This document shows, piece after piece, positions 12,346 to 25,600 of a DNA stretch of 64,000 nt (position 1 is the first letter of the stretch; each line of letters opens with the position of its first letter). Position numbers and translations under genes: made by a program. The stretch is from Homalodisca vitripennis (Eukaryota > Arthropoda > Insecta > Hemiptera > Cicadellidae): positions 149,155,001 to 149,219,000 of the forward strand of contig NC_060212.1 of assembly GCF_021130785.1 (NCBI RefSeq), written 5' to 3'. The notes beneath the pieces were generated by a model. It saw only the letters and a list, made by a program, of their open reading frames with translations, did not search any database and had not been told where the DNA came from.

Positions 12346-13389
12346 CCTACATTACGTGTTATAAAGCATCTCATAATAGTACAGAGTAGTTGGAATAGCG
12401 CATGTATAAAACCATGGTAGTGTTCGTACTTCACATTTGACACTTTAATTTAGCCATGAACTATGATTGAAACCGAGTATTTATAGCAATTAATTATTAG
12501 AGAAATTCAAAATTTGGATTAATTTTGCAGATTACACAAAGATAATGCCCATTGACACCTTATTTTACGTTAATGGGTGATTTAGCTGGTTATAAAACTA
12601 GATACAGTAGTTGACTGGTTCATATACAGTGCTTTAAGGGTCGTCTTCGTCATGGCTTGCTGAGTTTAATTAATATAAAATACAAAAACTGACCATGGCA
12701 TATTTTTACAGCTCCACAAAGGGTTAGAGTGTCCGCAATTCTCCGGTAAAGTATGTAAATACGTTATTTAAGGTAAACACCCAACTTTGTATAATATCGG
12801 GTACTCCTCTGTCTATACATTAAAACTGTATGTAACAAGTTGAATTATTCATGTTTCAAAATTTATCTTACTATCCCAAAATCAAGCTCTCCAAAATATA
12901 TATCTGGCTAGGTGAAAAGCCTTCTGTTAACTAAATTTAGTAGTTAATGCTCTATTTGTACAAATTAATAGCCTAAACAAAAACGAAGGTTTAATTTAAT
13001 TTTAGAAAGCATTATTGGAGTATTTTAATTTCATTTTGATATTTTTTTTAGTGCCTTAAAAGTTTTAAGGTATCGAAAGACTTTCTGTCTTCTATCTTCC
13101 AATTTTAATTATTTGAACTTCTTACGCCTATTAAATATTAATGCATCTCTTAATTTAGCGGCATTTTAACCTAGTTTACGGTTACAATTCTTATGTTTTC
13201 TCACAAAATTCTCAATTTTCATGTTAGTAAACCTGTTTTTTAGAAAAATATACGTAATGTTCATCCTAAGATTTAAAAAAAACCCTTTTTTATTAAGACT
13301 GGACATTTTGGAACCTTCTGTTATCATTTTCCCATTATTAATGGAATCTAAACGGTTGGTATACCATAAGGAAAGATAATATCTTATAT
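12346..13389. other. AT-rich spacer, no gene seen
   Basis: No coding, RNA or repeat signal was recognised in this block. Confidence 0.4.
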
Positions 13390-13740
13390 ATGTCTGAGTG
13401 TCCTTTATAGACCCAGAAACTATCATTATGAAAATTTGTATGTATTTTATCCACGTTGAAGGTTTATATGCTATGCCCTATTTATTTAACTCACCATCAG
13501 GCGGTGCGGCGCTGCAAAATATAAAAGTTATAAAAAGCGCCTGATCATTATAAACTGCAATTATGAGACAGTTAAGTATATTAAACAACCAAACACTATA
13601 TGAAGGCGCTAAGTTTTGATGTATATTGGTCTTGAAAATCAATTTCTCGTTGACCTTAAAGCAGTGTTAGATCACTTTATAATAAAGTACATGTACGTGT
13701 ACAATGGCTATAAACATACACTTTACACCGTTTGTTAATA
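13390..13740 (-). repeat. Head-repeat family, inverted partial copy
   Basis: The reverse complement matches the interior and tail of unit 1 (about 7560-7930). It carries the tail 'ataatgatagtttctggg', the word 'ctatgccc', the GC-rich 'ccaccatcag' region and 'acatgtacgtgtacaatgg'. The 5' head motif is missing, so it is truncated or its head has decayed. Confidence 0.75.
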
Positions 13741-15600
13741 CAATAAAGTTTTTTTGTTTTAAAATTTTCACAGTTACATAACAACATGTAAAAATATAGA
13801 GAAACAAGAAAATGAATTTACTGTTCGAGACACATACTTTAAAATGCACTATTTTTTACTCTCCGTTTTAAGTGCTATTGGAGATTGTTGCCCTATTGCG
13901 ATTTTTTTGCCCACCCTGCAGGAGCTCCGTCTTTGTGGTGAGTGTATTCTGTATTAGTGCTCTGTAATTAAATTTAATTGGCAGGAATAGTATTATTTTG
14001 AGTTGAATTTCAGGTGATTTGAAATACTAACTTGAAAATAGGTAACTTCCTATAAAAGTTAAAGAATTCGACGAAGAGCTAAATTTATATCCACTTGATC
14101 CTATACGAGTCTGATAAATGCCATGCGTCAGGATGGATATTTTCAATATAGGCTCCCACAACCAAAAAGTTTGAACAGTTAAATTTGACGCTTAATCAGT
14201 TAAACAAATACATACATGTTATGTTTATGGCGCAGTAATAAAATTAAAGAACGTTAATTTAGACAGCTGTCAGTGATCACCGTGATCATTAGTCAGCTGA
14301 TAATCATCTAATACCAGATATTATTGCTCAATAATGATACTATTTGACTAAAATGAGTAGATTGCAAATTACTAAACTCTTCTCCATAGCATCAAAAAAA
14401 CCAAATTAAGTTTATTTTGTAATTATTTTTTTATTAATTACTTCCATAGTGAGGTTGGAGTACTATAAGTATGTGACTTATTAAATTTATTTCACATTAT
14501 TTGACTTTTTCTTCATAACGTCAAAAACAAATCAAACATTAATTTAAATTTGTGATGAATTTTAGACTGAATACGTCTGTAGGAACGTTGGAGTACTTGT
14601 TACTGTGTTTTTAAGTTTTTGAGTCACGACTATATTATACCTGATAAATCCGCTGTGCAAACGTTGAAAACAATGAATATTGTAAATACCAAAAAGTCTT
14701 ATTTTTTAATCAACACAAAGCTGCAATTTTCTTCCGGATACTAGTATTGAAGTATATGTTGATACGAATATAATATTATTCTAACAGAATGAAATATATA
14801 TGTTTATCTTAATTATGTACATATTATGTATTTGTTATATGTCGTACATTTCTTTCTCCTCTTTCCTCTCAGCGTAGATTCCGCTTTTTGCTAACAGCTA
14901 AGTTTATAGTATAACCATGACTTTACGTATCTCGTATTACAATTAAGCTTCATGATTGAATGTTTGAATGTTTTTAATAGGACCTTTTTCATGATATTTA
15001 ATTTATAGAAAAATCTTTATTAGTCTTTTGAGATCTTATACAATATAATATGATAGTTGCATTGAGTCGTTCGCTACGCATTAATTTATTTAACTGAGTT
15101 TTATCTGCAGTAACTAAGAACATAGAGGGAAGTTCAACACATCCATAGTGTGTTTTGACAATACACGAATTATAATATTAAAAAGTAAATAGTAAGTTAT
15201 TTTATTATTTTATCAATCTAAATACAATTTTTAATCGAGCAGGACTACACAGCTTAGTAACATTTTCCTATCGACTGTATTTTATTTTTAATTCTTTTTT
15301 ACTCATTTCTGGTTACTCCTTCAAACTCCTCTGCTTGCCTAGTCAAGACCTTTTATGTTTCGAATAAAGCAAATAATGAACACCTTTAATACAATCTGGC
15401 TGTTCCGTTTTTACGGTTTCAATACTCTCTAAGAGAAGCTGATTTAAAAATAAGTTATCCATTCAAATGTATTGTTTCGCGTGCATGGAGATTACATCCC
15501 ATTATAATTCACTCAACCCCAGCTAGAAAGTACTGATGGTTGTATAAAATAGTTTTAATCACTTTCACCAAACATTTACTAATTAATTTCTACGAATCCT
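13741..15600. other. AT-rich spacer with a small imperfect palindrome
   Basis: No gene is seen. At 14264-14299 two CAGCTG E-boxes flank a TGATCAC/GTGATCA core, forming an imperfect palindrome of about 36 bases. Confidence 0.35.
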
Positions 15601-15717
15601 TAGGCTAGGAAATGGGGAAAGGAATAATCCTGGCGCAATCCAGTTGCCAAACACTTGCAAGAACCAACATTAATGTTGAAGTGGTGGGTGAGAGAGAAGG
15701 GGTACAGGATAGGCAAT

Positions 15718-15746
15718 GGGTGGGGGGATGGGGGGATGAGAGGGGG
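15718..15746 (+). other. G-quadruplex-forming tract
   Basis: Four G-runs of 3, 6, 6 and 5 bases are separated by loops of 1, 2 and 6 bases. This fits the canonical G3+N1-7 pattern and stands out in AT-rich DNA. The surrounding 15600-15860 is GC-richer than background but shows no supported gene. Confidence 0.8.
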
Positions 15747-16340
15747 TTGTCAATGAGGACCAATTACCCATCACATTGATTGTTCAGCGGAGACTGCACC
15801 ATAACTTCCTCTCCCACTCTGCGGCACTGCTTATCCTAAACCGATTGCTTAGCGTGAATCGTCTACTCTGCTCTATCTGTTTATGTATTAAAACTGCGCA
15901 TGGTCGAAATAACTTATATATTTTTAAAATAGTATTCATAAATAATACCGTGATTGAATACTGAAAACACAAACTCTGAACGACCGTTTTATAGGCTACA
16001 ATTTCAATAATGATTGTAATATCCATTATTATCAACGTGAATTATAAACATTACAGGATATTAAATGAGTAATTAATGTTAAATATATTAGCCTTTGCAT
16101 ATGATTTGTCTAAGTTATTTAAACGCATTTTTGAAAAATTTATGTTTGAATTGGAAAAAAACTTCTACGCTATGTTTTTTCTTCTCTTTTTTAATAAATA
16201 AAGTCTAATCGATCAAATCGTGTCATTAACCAAACGGAATACTCTTTCTAATATTATACAATAATTTTCCGATCTCACACTAAATAAAAGTAGCTATTAT
16301 TATTTTCTACCACTCTTTCAAAATATAATAATTACTAAAA
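15747..16340. other. Spacer, no gene seen
   Basis: Short frames on both strands (15776-15964 and 15784-16035) overlap each other and have no motif. Nothing is recognised. Confidence 0.35.
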
Positions 16341-16830
16341 GTTACCCGCTGCTTCGCACGCAATTCCATAGGTTTTTCACCTTTATGAGCACTTTTGGTT
16401 ACAGTGAACTATATTTCCGACGGCTATGTTGAGTTTGTCCTCTTACCATTATAAAGAAAATATACGAAAGATATATATTTATGATCATTGCATTTTATTC
16501 CGATATTAGTATTTTGTTCCACAGTTGATTTTGTCTCTTTTTCGATGAAGGAAATATATACATATATACATTTCAGAAAAATCTACTTTTGTCAAATAAC
16601 AACTAAGATATGTTTCCTATTCCTATCAAAATAGGACTGAGATGGGTTTTATATTAGTCTTTAAATTTTTTAGTAAAAGTTATATAGTAACTGTGTCTTG
16701 TATCTAATAATTAATACTTGATAAAAATGTATAGTTAAAAGTACATTAACAATGACACTGCGCGTTCTTTTCTTTATAAACTGAAATATATTTGTAATAT
16801 TTTACAACATTTAGTAGTTAAAAACCGTCC
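16341..16830 (+). repeat. Head-repeat family, diverged copy
   Basis: Begins 'gttacccgctgcttcgcac' and keeps the family order of interior words: 'gagcacttttggtt', 'tatatttccgacg', 'tgttgagtttgtcc', 'cttttgtcaaa' and 'taacaatgacactg'. The last words are shared with 42640-43000. The tail seen in the array copies is absent. Confidence 0.7.
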
Positions 16831-19800
16831 AGCGAACTTCATCATCTAGAAACACCATCTAGAATAATTGTAGCCGACTGCTTCAAAGGGAGTGTTTGGA
16901 GTCAAATTCTGGCCACGTTATGTTTTAGAAGATTTTTTCAATGTACTTAGCCAATTCCTGAAATCTAAAACACCGTAAAAAATAATGGTAACTCTTTAGA
17001 GAATTTACTCACTGTAAATTTATACATATTGAAAATAAAGAACAATGTTTACACAGAAAAGTTGATTACATCTAAACATACTATTAAAATTAATATTTAA
17101 CAACTTTAGAGACTAATAATATGAGATATTTTGTAATTTTAAAGACCAATAGGACGTAGCACGAAGAGATTTTATAATAGGGCAATGATAATAGGCTATA
17201 ACTATATTCTATATTCATACCATAATATAAGAATAGTCATGTAAAACTTCAATACAATCGGTTGAATACTTTATGCGCGAAATCTAACCTAACAAACAAA
17301 GGCACTTTTGCAATAATAATATTAATAGGATGTTTTAAAAATTATTATTCTATAATGATGAAGTTGCTAATTATAAGTTTTGCCAGCCTGGACTGTCCCT
17401 CCAGAAGGTACGGAGCACGTTAGAAGGTACGGTAAAATAGCTCCATTGCGAATTTTTCTTACACCGTGGTCTCGAGATGTACAACTTTCGGTGTATTTGA
17501 ATTTTTATGACATAACTACGTTAGATATCTGGCATGACTGCATAGTTGAAGAGACTGGAGTGTCTATTGCATTTTTGTAGTTGAATAAATGATCTAAATC
17601 AAGTTTCTGGTTGGACATAAATATTTAGACCTCTTTAATGCTACCACACTTTTATTAACTCTGTTATTCACTTGATAAAATATCATGTGTTGATTAGTTT
17701 ATTAACTATAAGGTGGACTAGTTCTCCCTAACCAATGTTTTTCTACAAATTTAGCACTCAGGTGGTAGCCCTTCTTCAAGTTTCGTCGTAACGTGCACAT
17801 CGAAGTGTTACAACTTGTGATTCATGCAGATAAGGGTTACTAAGCTTTTCAAAATTATAAGTCACTGCATCAACTGGACACAAACGATTAGTCTAAATAG
17901 TAGAGTACTGATAAAATTTGTAAATGGATATTAGTTATAGATGACATATTTATGGGTCAATTTATATCCAACGTCGGAATACTGTCCGAGTTTGCTAGGG
18001 CGAATAAACCTTCTTTAATATGAGGTTGTGATGTCCATGGCTTTGGATATTTAAAAATTCTAAACTTTTGGCATGGGTTCGTTGCCAAGTTATCATTACA
18101 GATTGCGATTGATGCTTAAACATTTCTTGATATTAAGCACATTTAGTAACATCAAGAGACAGGCAACATAAGCAGTCTCGTTTTAAAACTAGATGAAGAG
18201 AATATAATTTTATTTATTTACGTTTCATGCATATCATAATTTGTTTTACTGAACAGAAATTCGGGACGAGAATCGTAAATATTTTCGTTAAAACTAACTA
18301 AAATTGTAAATATATATATGATTATTGTGAATCGATATAAAAGGATTTACTGTAATTTGCATTAAAAAGATATCAAAAATAATTTTACGTATGTAGCGTC
18401 CGGTAAGTTCATCTTCTTCATAGAGATTTTAACTGGGTTGTAATTACGTAATAGGGTAATTTAAAATTTGTTTTCACTATAGTAACTTCTTATACACATT
18501 AATCATAAGCAAATAGGTGTATTCATTAAAATTTTGTAGAACAACCTTTGTTCTAGCAGTTTTTCTACAAAGTAGGGTATGCCTGTTGTAGCAGACGACG
18601 TGTTCCTAGAGCAGACAACATCCAAAGTGGAAACGTCATGGAAGTCAACTACTTATGAAGATAATGAAGATTATTTGTCCACAATACTGTGGATCTACAA
18701 GTACAATTAATATATGTCCATGATGCATTGTGCTTGCATCATATTACCATGAATGCTGTTCCTAGGTTTCAGCATTGCAATCGTGTATACTGTTCTACAC
18801 TTTGTCAATTTTAATGAGACGTGGATCTAATCTCAGTATTGACGTATTTTGTCACCAGAACCATCTTCATTTACAATAAATATAAATGAGTTACTATCTT
18901 GCTTTCGATATGTATTGCGGCTGGTATATTAGCTCGTTGTTAGAGGTTCAGGGTTATAACACAGTTCAAGGTTTACCTTTTCATGATAACGAATAATTTT
19001 GTGTTGCATAGCTATCTGAGAGAAAAGAGGTTTTCTTAAAATCCTCTAAAACATGTTACTTAGCTTGTGAACAAAATATCGGTAATACATATCTTGTGTA
19101 TAATTGAATTGGTTATCACACTCCATTCATTATAATCCTAGCCAATGTGTACTAGTAGTTTACCTCCCATTCTCCTTAGGCTCAGTTAACTTCGTTCCGA
19201 TCATGCTTGGAATTATTACATTTTTATATAAAAACGCGTTAGGAAAATCATAGAAACACTAATCATTTAACTTTAGCACATAAACAAATTTATAATTAGA
19301 AACTGCGAAGTAAGAAAGAAGAGAAAACACTTCCCCAGTAACTTAAAACTAAGTTGAGACCATGAAAAAGCACAAAAGTTAATTTTCATGTTCACCACCA
19401 ATTTACGCTGGAAAGTACAAAACTTTCACAGAAAAAAGAAGACTAAATATTAAGAAACATATACGCACAAAATAGATAAACGTGGATATCATGATATCAT
19501 ATATTTCATCATATATTCATCATATATTTATAAAATAACATGATGAAAAGCTGGTAACAATGACTATAATATTTATCTGTGCAGTGTAAACGGTCCTGCA
19601 CCAATAAACCGAATCAAATTAGCACGATAATGCATAAATGCCATCAACCGCATGGCCGCGTTCAATAATTGAGGGCGAATTGAATATTGGCGGCACTGCA
19701 GAACCGAATCAACATTGTACCGACTAATGTACCATTTGGGAACATGTGTTCCTACGGTTTGTTTGTGAGGGAATTATTTTACGCGGATTTATTACAATAT

Positions 19801-22639
19801 CGCATACATTCTAGCTTCCATTGCGGCTATTTTGTCTGTCAATTTGCATTTATGTTCTATAAATTAGAGGCCTTATTCTAGTAAGAGGAGTTATCATTTT
19901 GTCTCTCCGATGAGCTCTATAACTCTTTTATAAACCATGGAAATAATTAAAAGTTTTTTTTAAATGGATTATCCAACTTTACATTATGCAATACAGTAAC
20001 TGGTTATATATTTATAATACTCAATTTTTGTAATTTACCGTAGTGAATAAAATAAAATACATAATAATTTTCATTATAAATATTTTTAATATAATTATTT
20101 AAAAAAACGAGTTCTTGTAAATGACAAAGGAAGACGTGCACCTTCTGAAATCAAAGTATTATATTACAAACTGAACAAGTAAAGTTATAGAAACTAAAAT
20201 ATGCTTACCATACGTTTTACTTACCTTTATACTTATTGATAAAATACGCTGCAATAAGTGGAAGGTGAACTGGAGCTAATTCAACATTTAAATTCATTTT
20301 TTGTTGATGAACAATACATATTTATTGTCGTTGATCTGAAACCTTTTTGAGTATACTACAATCGGCAGGTGATTTATTTTAACGCCAAGCTTGCTAATAT
20401 GGTGCTAATAAGCCATCAGTACGGTTGTAAAGCTTTTAAACATGAATTTAACTGTTATGGGTGTACATTTCGCTTCCGAAACCTAATCCACAGACATTCA
20501 CATTAAGAGGAGCGTACATTTAAATATTTAAAGAGTTACAAATAATGCATAATCATTAATATTAAAACATGTAAAACTAAATTAAACAGAGAAATTCCTA
20601 AACCAGTAAAAATCAGTAAAAACGTAATAGTACAGTAAAGATTATTTAATAAGGCTTGAGGCTTATAATTTTATAAAAAAAAACAATCGTCGACATCTGT
20701 AATAACAGTATTAATAACTATTACATATATTATATTATATAATGTATACAATAATAATATTAATATATTCCTAAATATCCGTTAACTTTATTGTAAGCCA
20801 CAATCAGTTTTTAAAACACGATTTGAGAGCGTTACGAGACAAGGAATGTTATCAATTCCAGCGGGAGAATCGCATTGCACGGTAGGTTAGACGTTTTTAA
20901 TGAGTCATCCGGCGGTAAAACTTATCATCCGCCTCAGCACGACCGCCTACCTTCTGCTGCATCAGCATCGCTGATTCTTTCTCGATAATGACCTCAGCAT
21001 TACGAAGGAAAGTTAATTTGTACAACTGCTTGCTCAGTTTGTTATATCAACGATATCAGAAACAGTAGTATTATCTTTCATTTCATAAATAACAAAATAT
21101 ACGATTCCACGATTATTTAATTTTTGTGAATTTCACTATCAATAATTGTTTTGGTAACACACGGTAATTTATAACAAACGAGTAGGTTGCCTACTATAAA
21201 ATTGGCTCACTGAGGCTTTCTTTATGAGGTATAAAAATTAATTTATTGAACAATATACATTTCGCCTAAGTACAATAAAGGTAGATTACACACGGGACTG
21301 TCAACTTGAAGATGCATAATTAGTTTATGAACTTAACCATGTGGTGAAAAAGTTATGTTGAATATATTGGTAGTTAAGGATGGAACATACTAAATCAAAA
21401 TGGTTCCTTCTAAACTAGCACATACAAACAAATATTTGATCTAGTTCTGACTTAAGCCTGCAGGATATGACGTATTCTCTGGTAAAGGATTATACCCTCG
21501 GTTAAGATAACCATCCGGTAATTTCAACCTTTAATAATCCAATTCACCTGGTCTAAGTATTCTCATAGTTGTTTAAATCCGTCAAGGAAACCCCTATGAA
21601 CCGTACCCAACTTGGGAATATGTTTTATATAAAATAAACCACACTAGACCATCTTGTGGCTGATCACAATTACTGTATTTGGTTAGGTATTCTTCAGTTA
21701 TCCTAAAAACCTATTACTTTAAACCCTCTGTGGTGCTGACTTAATTATACAACGCATACAACGCAAAGTCAATTTTCTGGTATTCTAGAATCTTAAAAAT
21801 TCTAGCTTAGCCTGTTTACCTGCTAAAAACACCTGAAAGCTATAAATTTCTCCTTTCATTTTAACAACTTTGCGGATAAGAGGATTTATGTGAAAATTTA
21901 AATTCGGTCATGGGGTTTGCCCCAGATTGAAAAGTAGACTTTTGTGTTTTTCTTATTTTCTGAATTTTAACAACGTTTTTCTTTTATGGTATTTTTTTAG
22001 TGAGCTTATGGAGGATATTTGAGTCGTAATGGCGTTATTATTATATTAGAGCTATAACCTCTAGTTTTCCCTGTAAACAGCTTAGGAGATAAGATTGTTT
22101 CAGTCGGTCACTATCCTGAAATTTATTATTTGCTCAGACTAGCAAATGAAATGAACTAGGCTATGCACAAATACTGCTTACGTACCAAGTTTGGTTGAAT
22201 ATATTAAGAAATTCTGTAATTATCGTGTTCACAATAAAATTATTTCCGCAATGTTGTAAATCTACTTTTAAAACTTTGAACACCCACTATCTGGAAAACA
22301 TACGTGATATCAAAACTTTGTGGGAACAAACATTATTGTAAATGACCTGAGAATTCTAAACCAATCTTTTACGCTATAATGCATAATACCTTAATATTTT
22401 CCAAACATTGAATGAAATCCATCTTGAAACCATAAGATTAAACTTATGCAAATGAAATATATATATATACGTAAATAGGTATACGTAGGATATATTCATC
22501 ATTGCAAATCTTTATATCAGATATTTTATTGTAATAAGTACTGTCCTGTAGAAAATCCCTGTTGCTCCAATATAGAAAATATCTAAATAGGTCTCAAACA
22601 CCTATTACGGTGTAAAAAACTATACACCACTTCCAGCCC
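16831..22639. other. Long spacer, no gene recognised
   Basis: Two GC-richer patches stand out, at about 19640-19700 and 20820-21010. The second has an AP-1-like 'atgagtcat' and could be a regulatory element. A 43-codon frame at 18579-18710 starts just after a hairpin (arms tttgtagaa/ttctacaaa) but has no other support. Otherwise this is AT-rich DNA. Confidence 0.35.
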
Positions 22640-22965
22640 TTGTAATTTAATTTCAGTGCAAGATATTCCAGTGTCTTTTTAGTGTTTTCGTTATTGTACA
22701 GACCAAGAAATACCCAAGTCTCAGTAATTTACTTTGGTCAAAAAGAGTCTCTCGTTTAAAATTCACTTCAAGGTATTTAGAGTATCACATTTGAGTTTTC
22801 CTTATTGTCCCGATCAACAAATACCCAATTCTCAGAAACTTACTTTGGTCAAAGACGATCCACTTACTGCTTTTCCTTTCGTTCCAACATATTACCAGCG
22901 TTATATTTAATATTGCCTTGTTGTCCCTATGACGAAAATGTATATACATACGTACATTATTAGGC
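22640..22965 (+). repeat. Degenerate tandem copies of the head-repeat interior
   Basis: Two or three imperfect tandem copies of one segment are visible. The words 'aagaaatacccaagtctcag' and 'caacaaatacccaattctca' each precede 'ttactttggtcaaa'. They are followed by 'ttgccttgttgtccctatga', which resembles 'ttgctttgttgtctcgatcg' in the array units. This looks like an old, rearranged member of the same family. Confidence 0.5.
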
Positions 22966-23034
22966 CTAAGGAGGTTTTTTTGTTCTCTTATGACAAGAAG
23001 CTTATAGATTGAACTTAGTCCTTTAAGAACCTTT

Positions 23035-23430
23035 GCGCTGCTTCCGGAGTGACAGGATATTCAGGATAGGTAAGGTTAGGGAGTAGGGGCTGCCTTCTAT
23101 CGAGATCCATGAGGAAGAATTAGGGCACTACATCTCAAAGACATGTCTCCCGGGAAGAAGGTGAGGCCAGCTCTGAACCAGATTAGGGAACAAAAACCCC
23201 ACCAACTCCAACAGTCATCTCCCACAGTAGACTAGACCTATCGAATTGCCCATGAACCCCAGAATCTCAAAATGTGCGGTTAGTGATGTGCCGCTACTGT
23301 ACATTCATAAGTGATGTGCCCAGATTGAAGTGGCACATCGGTTTTTGCTGTGCCCAGTGATAGGTTCAACTGGTAGGTATAAACCAGTCAGAAGTGATCC
23401 CTGCTGGGTAAGCCTAAGAAGGTTACTGCG
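23035..23430 (+). repeat. Dispersed repeat X, copy 2
   Basis: Matches the reverse complement of 6175-6505 block by block. It also has about 60 extra bases at its left end, 'cgctgcttccggagtgacag' onward, that copy 1 lacks. It contains an internal partial duplication around 'gtgatgtgcc' (about 23285 and 23312). Confidence 0.7.
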
Positions 23431-23524
23431 GTCAAAAAACATCTAATCTCGGTATAAGGGTGAAATCCTAACTAAATTCTTGCAAAATTTGAAAATATTG
23501 GTTTATAATAGGTTTTTTAATTAT

Positions 23525-23750
23525 AAAAGTCTTGTTAACTTATTACATTTAAACACAAAAACCCAATATTTAATACATTTATTTTTGTGGGGCCTGAAAA
23601 GTGAGTCTTTTGTGATGTGTCTGACGAAGATAGCCTTGCTATCGAAAGACCTCACAAATATAAATGTATTAAATATTGGTTTTTTTGTGTTTAAATATAA
23701 TAAGTTAACTGTAGCCAATATAAGCTCCATCTTCAACAAAAGTCTTGTTA
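23525..23750 (+). mobile_element. Foldback element with long inverted arms and 13-bp flanking repeats
   Basis: Arms 23534-23597 and 23646-23709 are inverted copies of about 60 bases with few mismatches, from 'gttaacttatta' inward to 'tttttgtgggg'. The loop holds a second hairpin, GATAGC-CTT-GCTATC, flanked by CTGACGA and GAAA. The 13-base word 'aaaagtcttgtta' occurs at 23525-23537 and again at 23738-23750, which could be a target-site duplication. The 139- and 94-codon open frames crossing this segment are by-products of the inverted repeat. The class is uncertain: a non-autonomous retroelement or a foldback transposon. Confidence 0.6.
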
Positions 23751-25120
23751 TTTTACGGGCATTAATCTGGAAAAGAATGGCTCTTCGAGGAATTTTAGTC
23801 TTCATCCCTCTGTTTTTCCAATTCTACTGTAAAAAATATACATCACAATTACAAGAAACAAACCAACTTTTAGTATTTGCATATAACTTTGTCAATTAAA
23901 ATTAGTTTTATAACAGGGCTTATGAAACACAAATACCAACTTTTTTTCAGAATTTCAAAATATTCCCGGTAATTGTTTTAAATATTTCTCTTTATAAAAC
24001 GTTCTGAGTATTTCAATTAGTGTACCAAATCACTCCAGCCATACTCAAGATTAGCAATTCATTTTACGAGTAATATTTATTTGTAATAAGATTGTTCAGG
24101 GGTGTTCAATAAACAAATGTTATATATTCATAAGGATCACCGATGAATGAGCTGTGATATGAATCAAGACATAACCTAATCACAGCTCTCACCCTCTTCA
24201 ACTATTAGCCGATCTCTCTCGCAGGGTTGGATCAGATGAAATTTTAACATTATGAAACCTCTAGATTTATTAGAATACTTTTATGAATAGACAAATTACT
24301 TCATTTAAATATAACTAAAATTTAAATTTCATTCATATACACACGTACAATAAAACGTTATTATACCATATGTGAGGAGGGCCAATTTGCACTGCATAAG
24401 CACACAAAATTTTTTTGTTGAAATCTATATAAGAGTAGTCTTAAGAAACTAAATCGATCCTTAAGTTTGGTAAAAATCTAAATAGATAAAAACATGAAAT
24501 GGCTGTATTGCTCTCAGTCATTTGAGGACCACACTGAAAGCCGACCATCAGACATATAAATAATTGTTACGTCATTGTCATACAACAAATTATACGTAGC
24601 CTCAGGCCCCCATTATGTACGCTTTTAAATCCGGGGATAAGCGGTATTCGGGGAAAGGCTATGTCCGAGGTTAAGATTAGGGATTTGGGAGTTAAAAGTT
24701 GACCCATTTAATGAATTTTCCAGATTAATACAAAGTTTTGACTTCAAAGGCATTTTGTGGCTTAACCGTTAGAGATACGACAAAAAGTGACCGGACCAAA
24801 TTTTTCTTGTCGGAAAATTCGATTGTGCCCTCAGATTTGATCTACGACCTATGGTTTAGTCGGTACAACGTATGGGATAAAAGTCTGCACTGGTCAGCTA
24901 TTCTGTAAACAGATTTAGTGTAGATAAAAGAAAAACTACGTTTATCAAATTATTAGTTAGATAAGGGGGTGTAATTTAATCAGGATTTCATCTACCAGGC
25001 AATTCCCGGGAGGGGGGGGGGGTTAATGTTTTCGGGGGTTAAAGAACGCGTGTTACTTTTCTAGTAAATGTGTGTCTGGGCACGAGGAAATTCTATCAAA
25101 ATAAAACGAGCCGAAGGCGA
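23751..25120. other. Spacer with a poly(G) run
   Basis: No gene is recognised. A run of at least 12 G residues lies at about 25009-25022, with GGGGG again near 25037. Confidence 0.4.
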
Positions 25121-25197
<77 letters not shown>

Positions 25198-25199
25198 TG

Positions 25200-25233
<34 letters not shown>

Positions 25234-25250
25234 TATATACATATATATAT
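25121..25250. repeat. Compound (TA)n-(GTAT)n-(TA)n microsatellite
   Basis: TA at 25121-25170, GTAT at about 25171-25200, and TA again to 25250. Tyr/Ile-rich open frames across it on both strands are translation of the repeat. Confidence 0.95.
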
Positions 25251-25600
25251 CACTCGAGGAGATACATAATTGCATATTTTCTTAGTGTCCATCTGGATGC
25301 TCTATATCTCGTGAATGGAGTGACATAAAGCTTCACTGCTATAATATATAGCCCTAAGGCATGTCATTTCATGGGCTTTTGCAGATGACAATATTTCATT
25401 GGTCCTATGGGTATCTATGATGTCAAAGTGGAAATAAAAATTGTATAAATAACTTTCTAAAGTAACTTGTTATAGTCATAATTATGACATTTTTGCATTC
25501 TAGTATAGTAACACATGTGGGCTAATCATAGAATTTAAATTATGCATGCAACATCAGTGAAGCCTGTTACGTGACAAGCGGAGTGGTGTTCTTTTACCTT
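25251..25600. repeat. Diverged SINE-associated repeat
   Basis: Contains 'gcatgcaacatcagtgaag' followed by 'cctgtta' at 25543-25567. This recurs as 'gcatgcaaccccagtgaag' at 59250-59268, with related words near 45370, 58770 and 61290. I read it as an old copy of a SINE-like family. The boundaries are approximate. Confidence 0.45.

Noticed and set aside
18579..18710. 43-codon acidic frame after a small hairpin
   Set aside because: Composition is somewhat coding-like but too short, with no splice partner found.
23600..23665. Functional hammerhead ribozyme
   Set aside because: An extra A follows the CTGANGA core and no helix I can form, so activity is unlikely; kept only as a resemblance.
23480..23899. 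139-codon frame and its minus-strand partner
   Set aside because: Generated by the inverted arms of the foldback element; both strands are open for the same reason.
25053..25328. Tyr/Ile-rich frames
   Set aside because: Translation of a TA/GTAT microsatellite.
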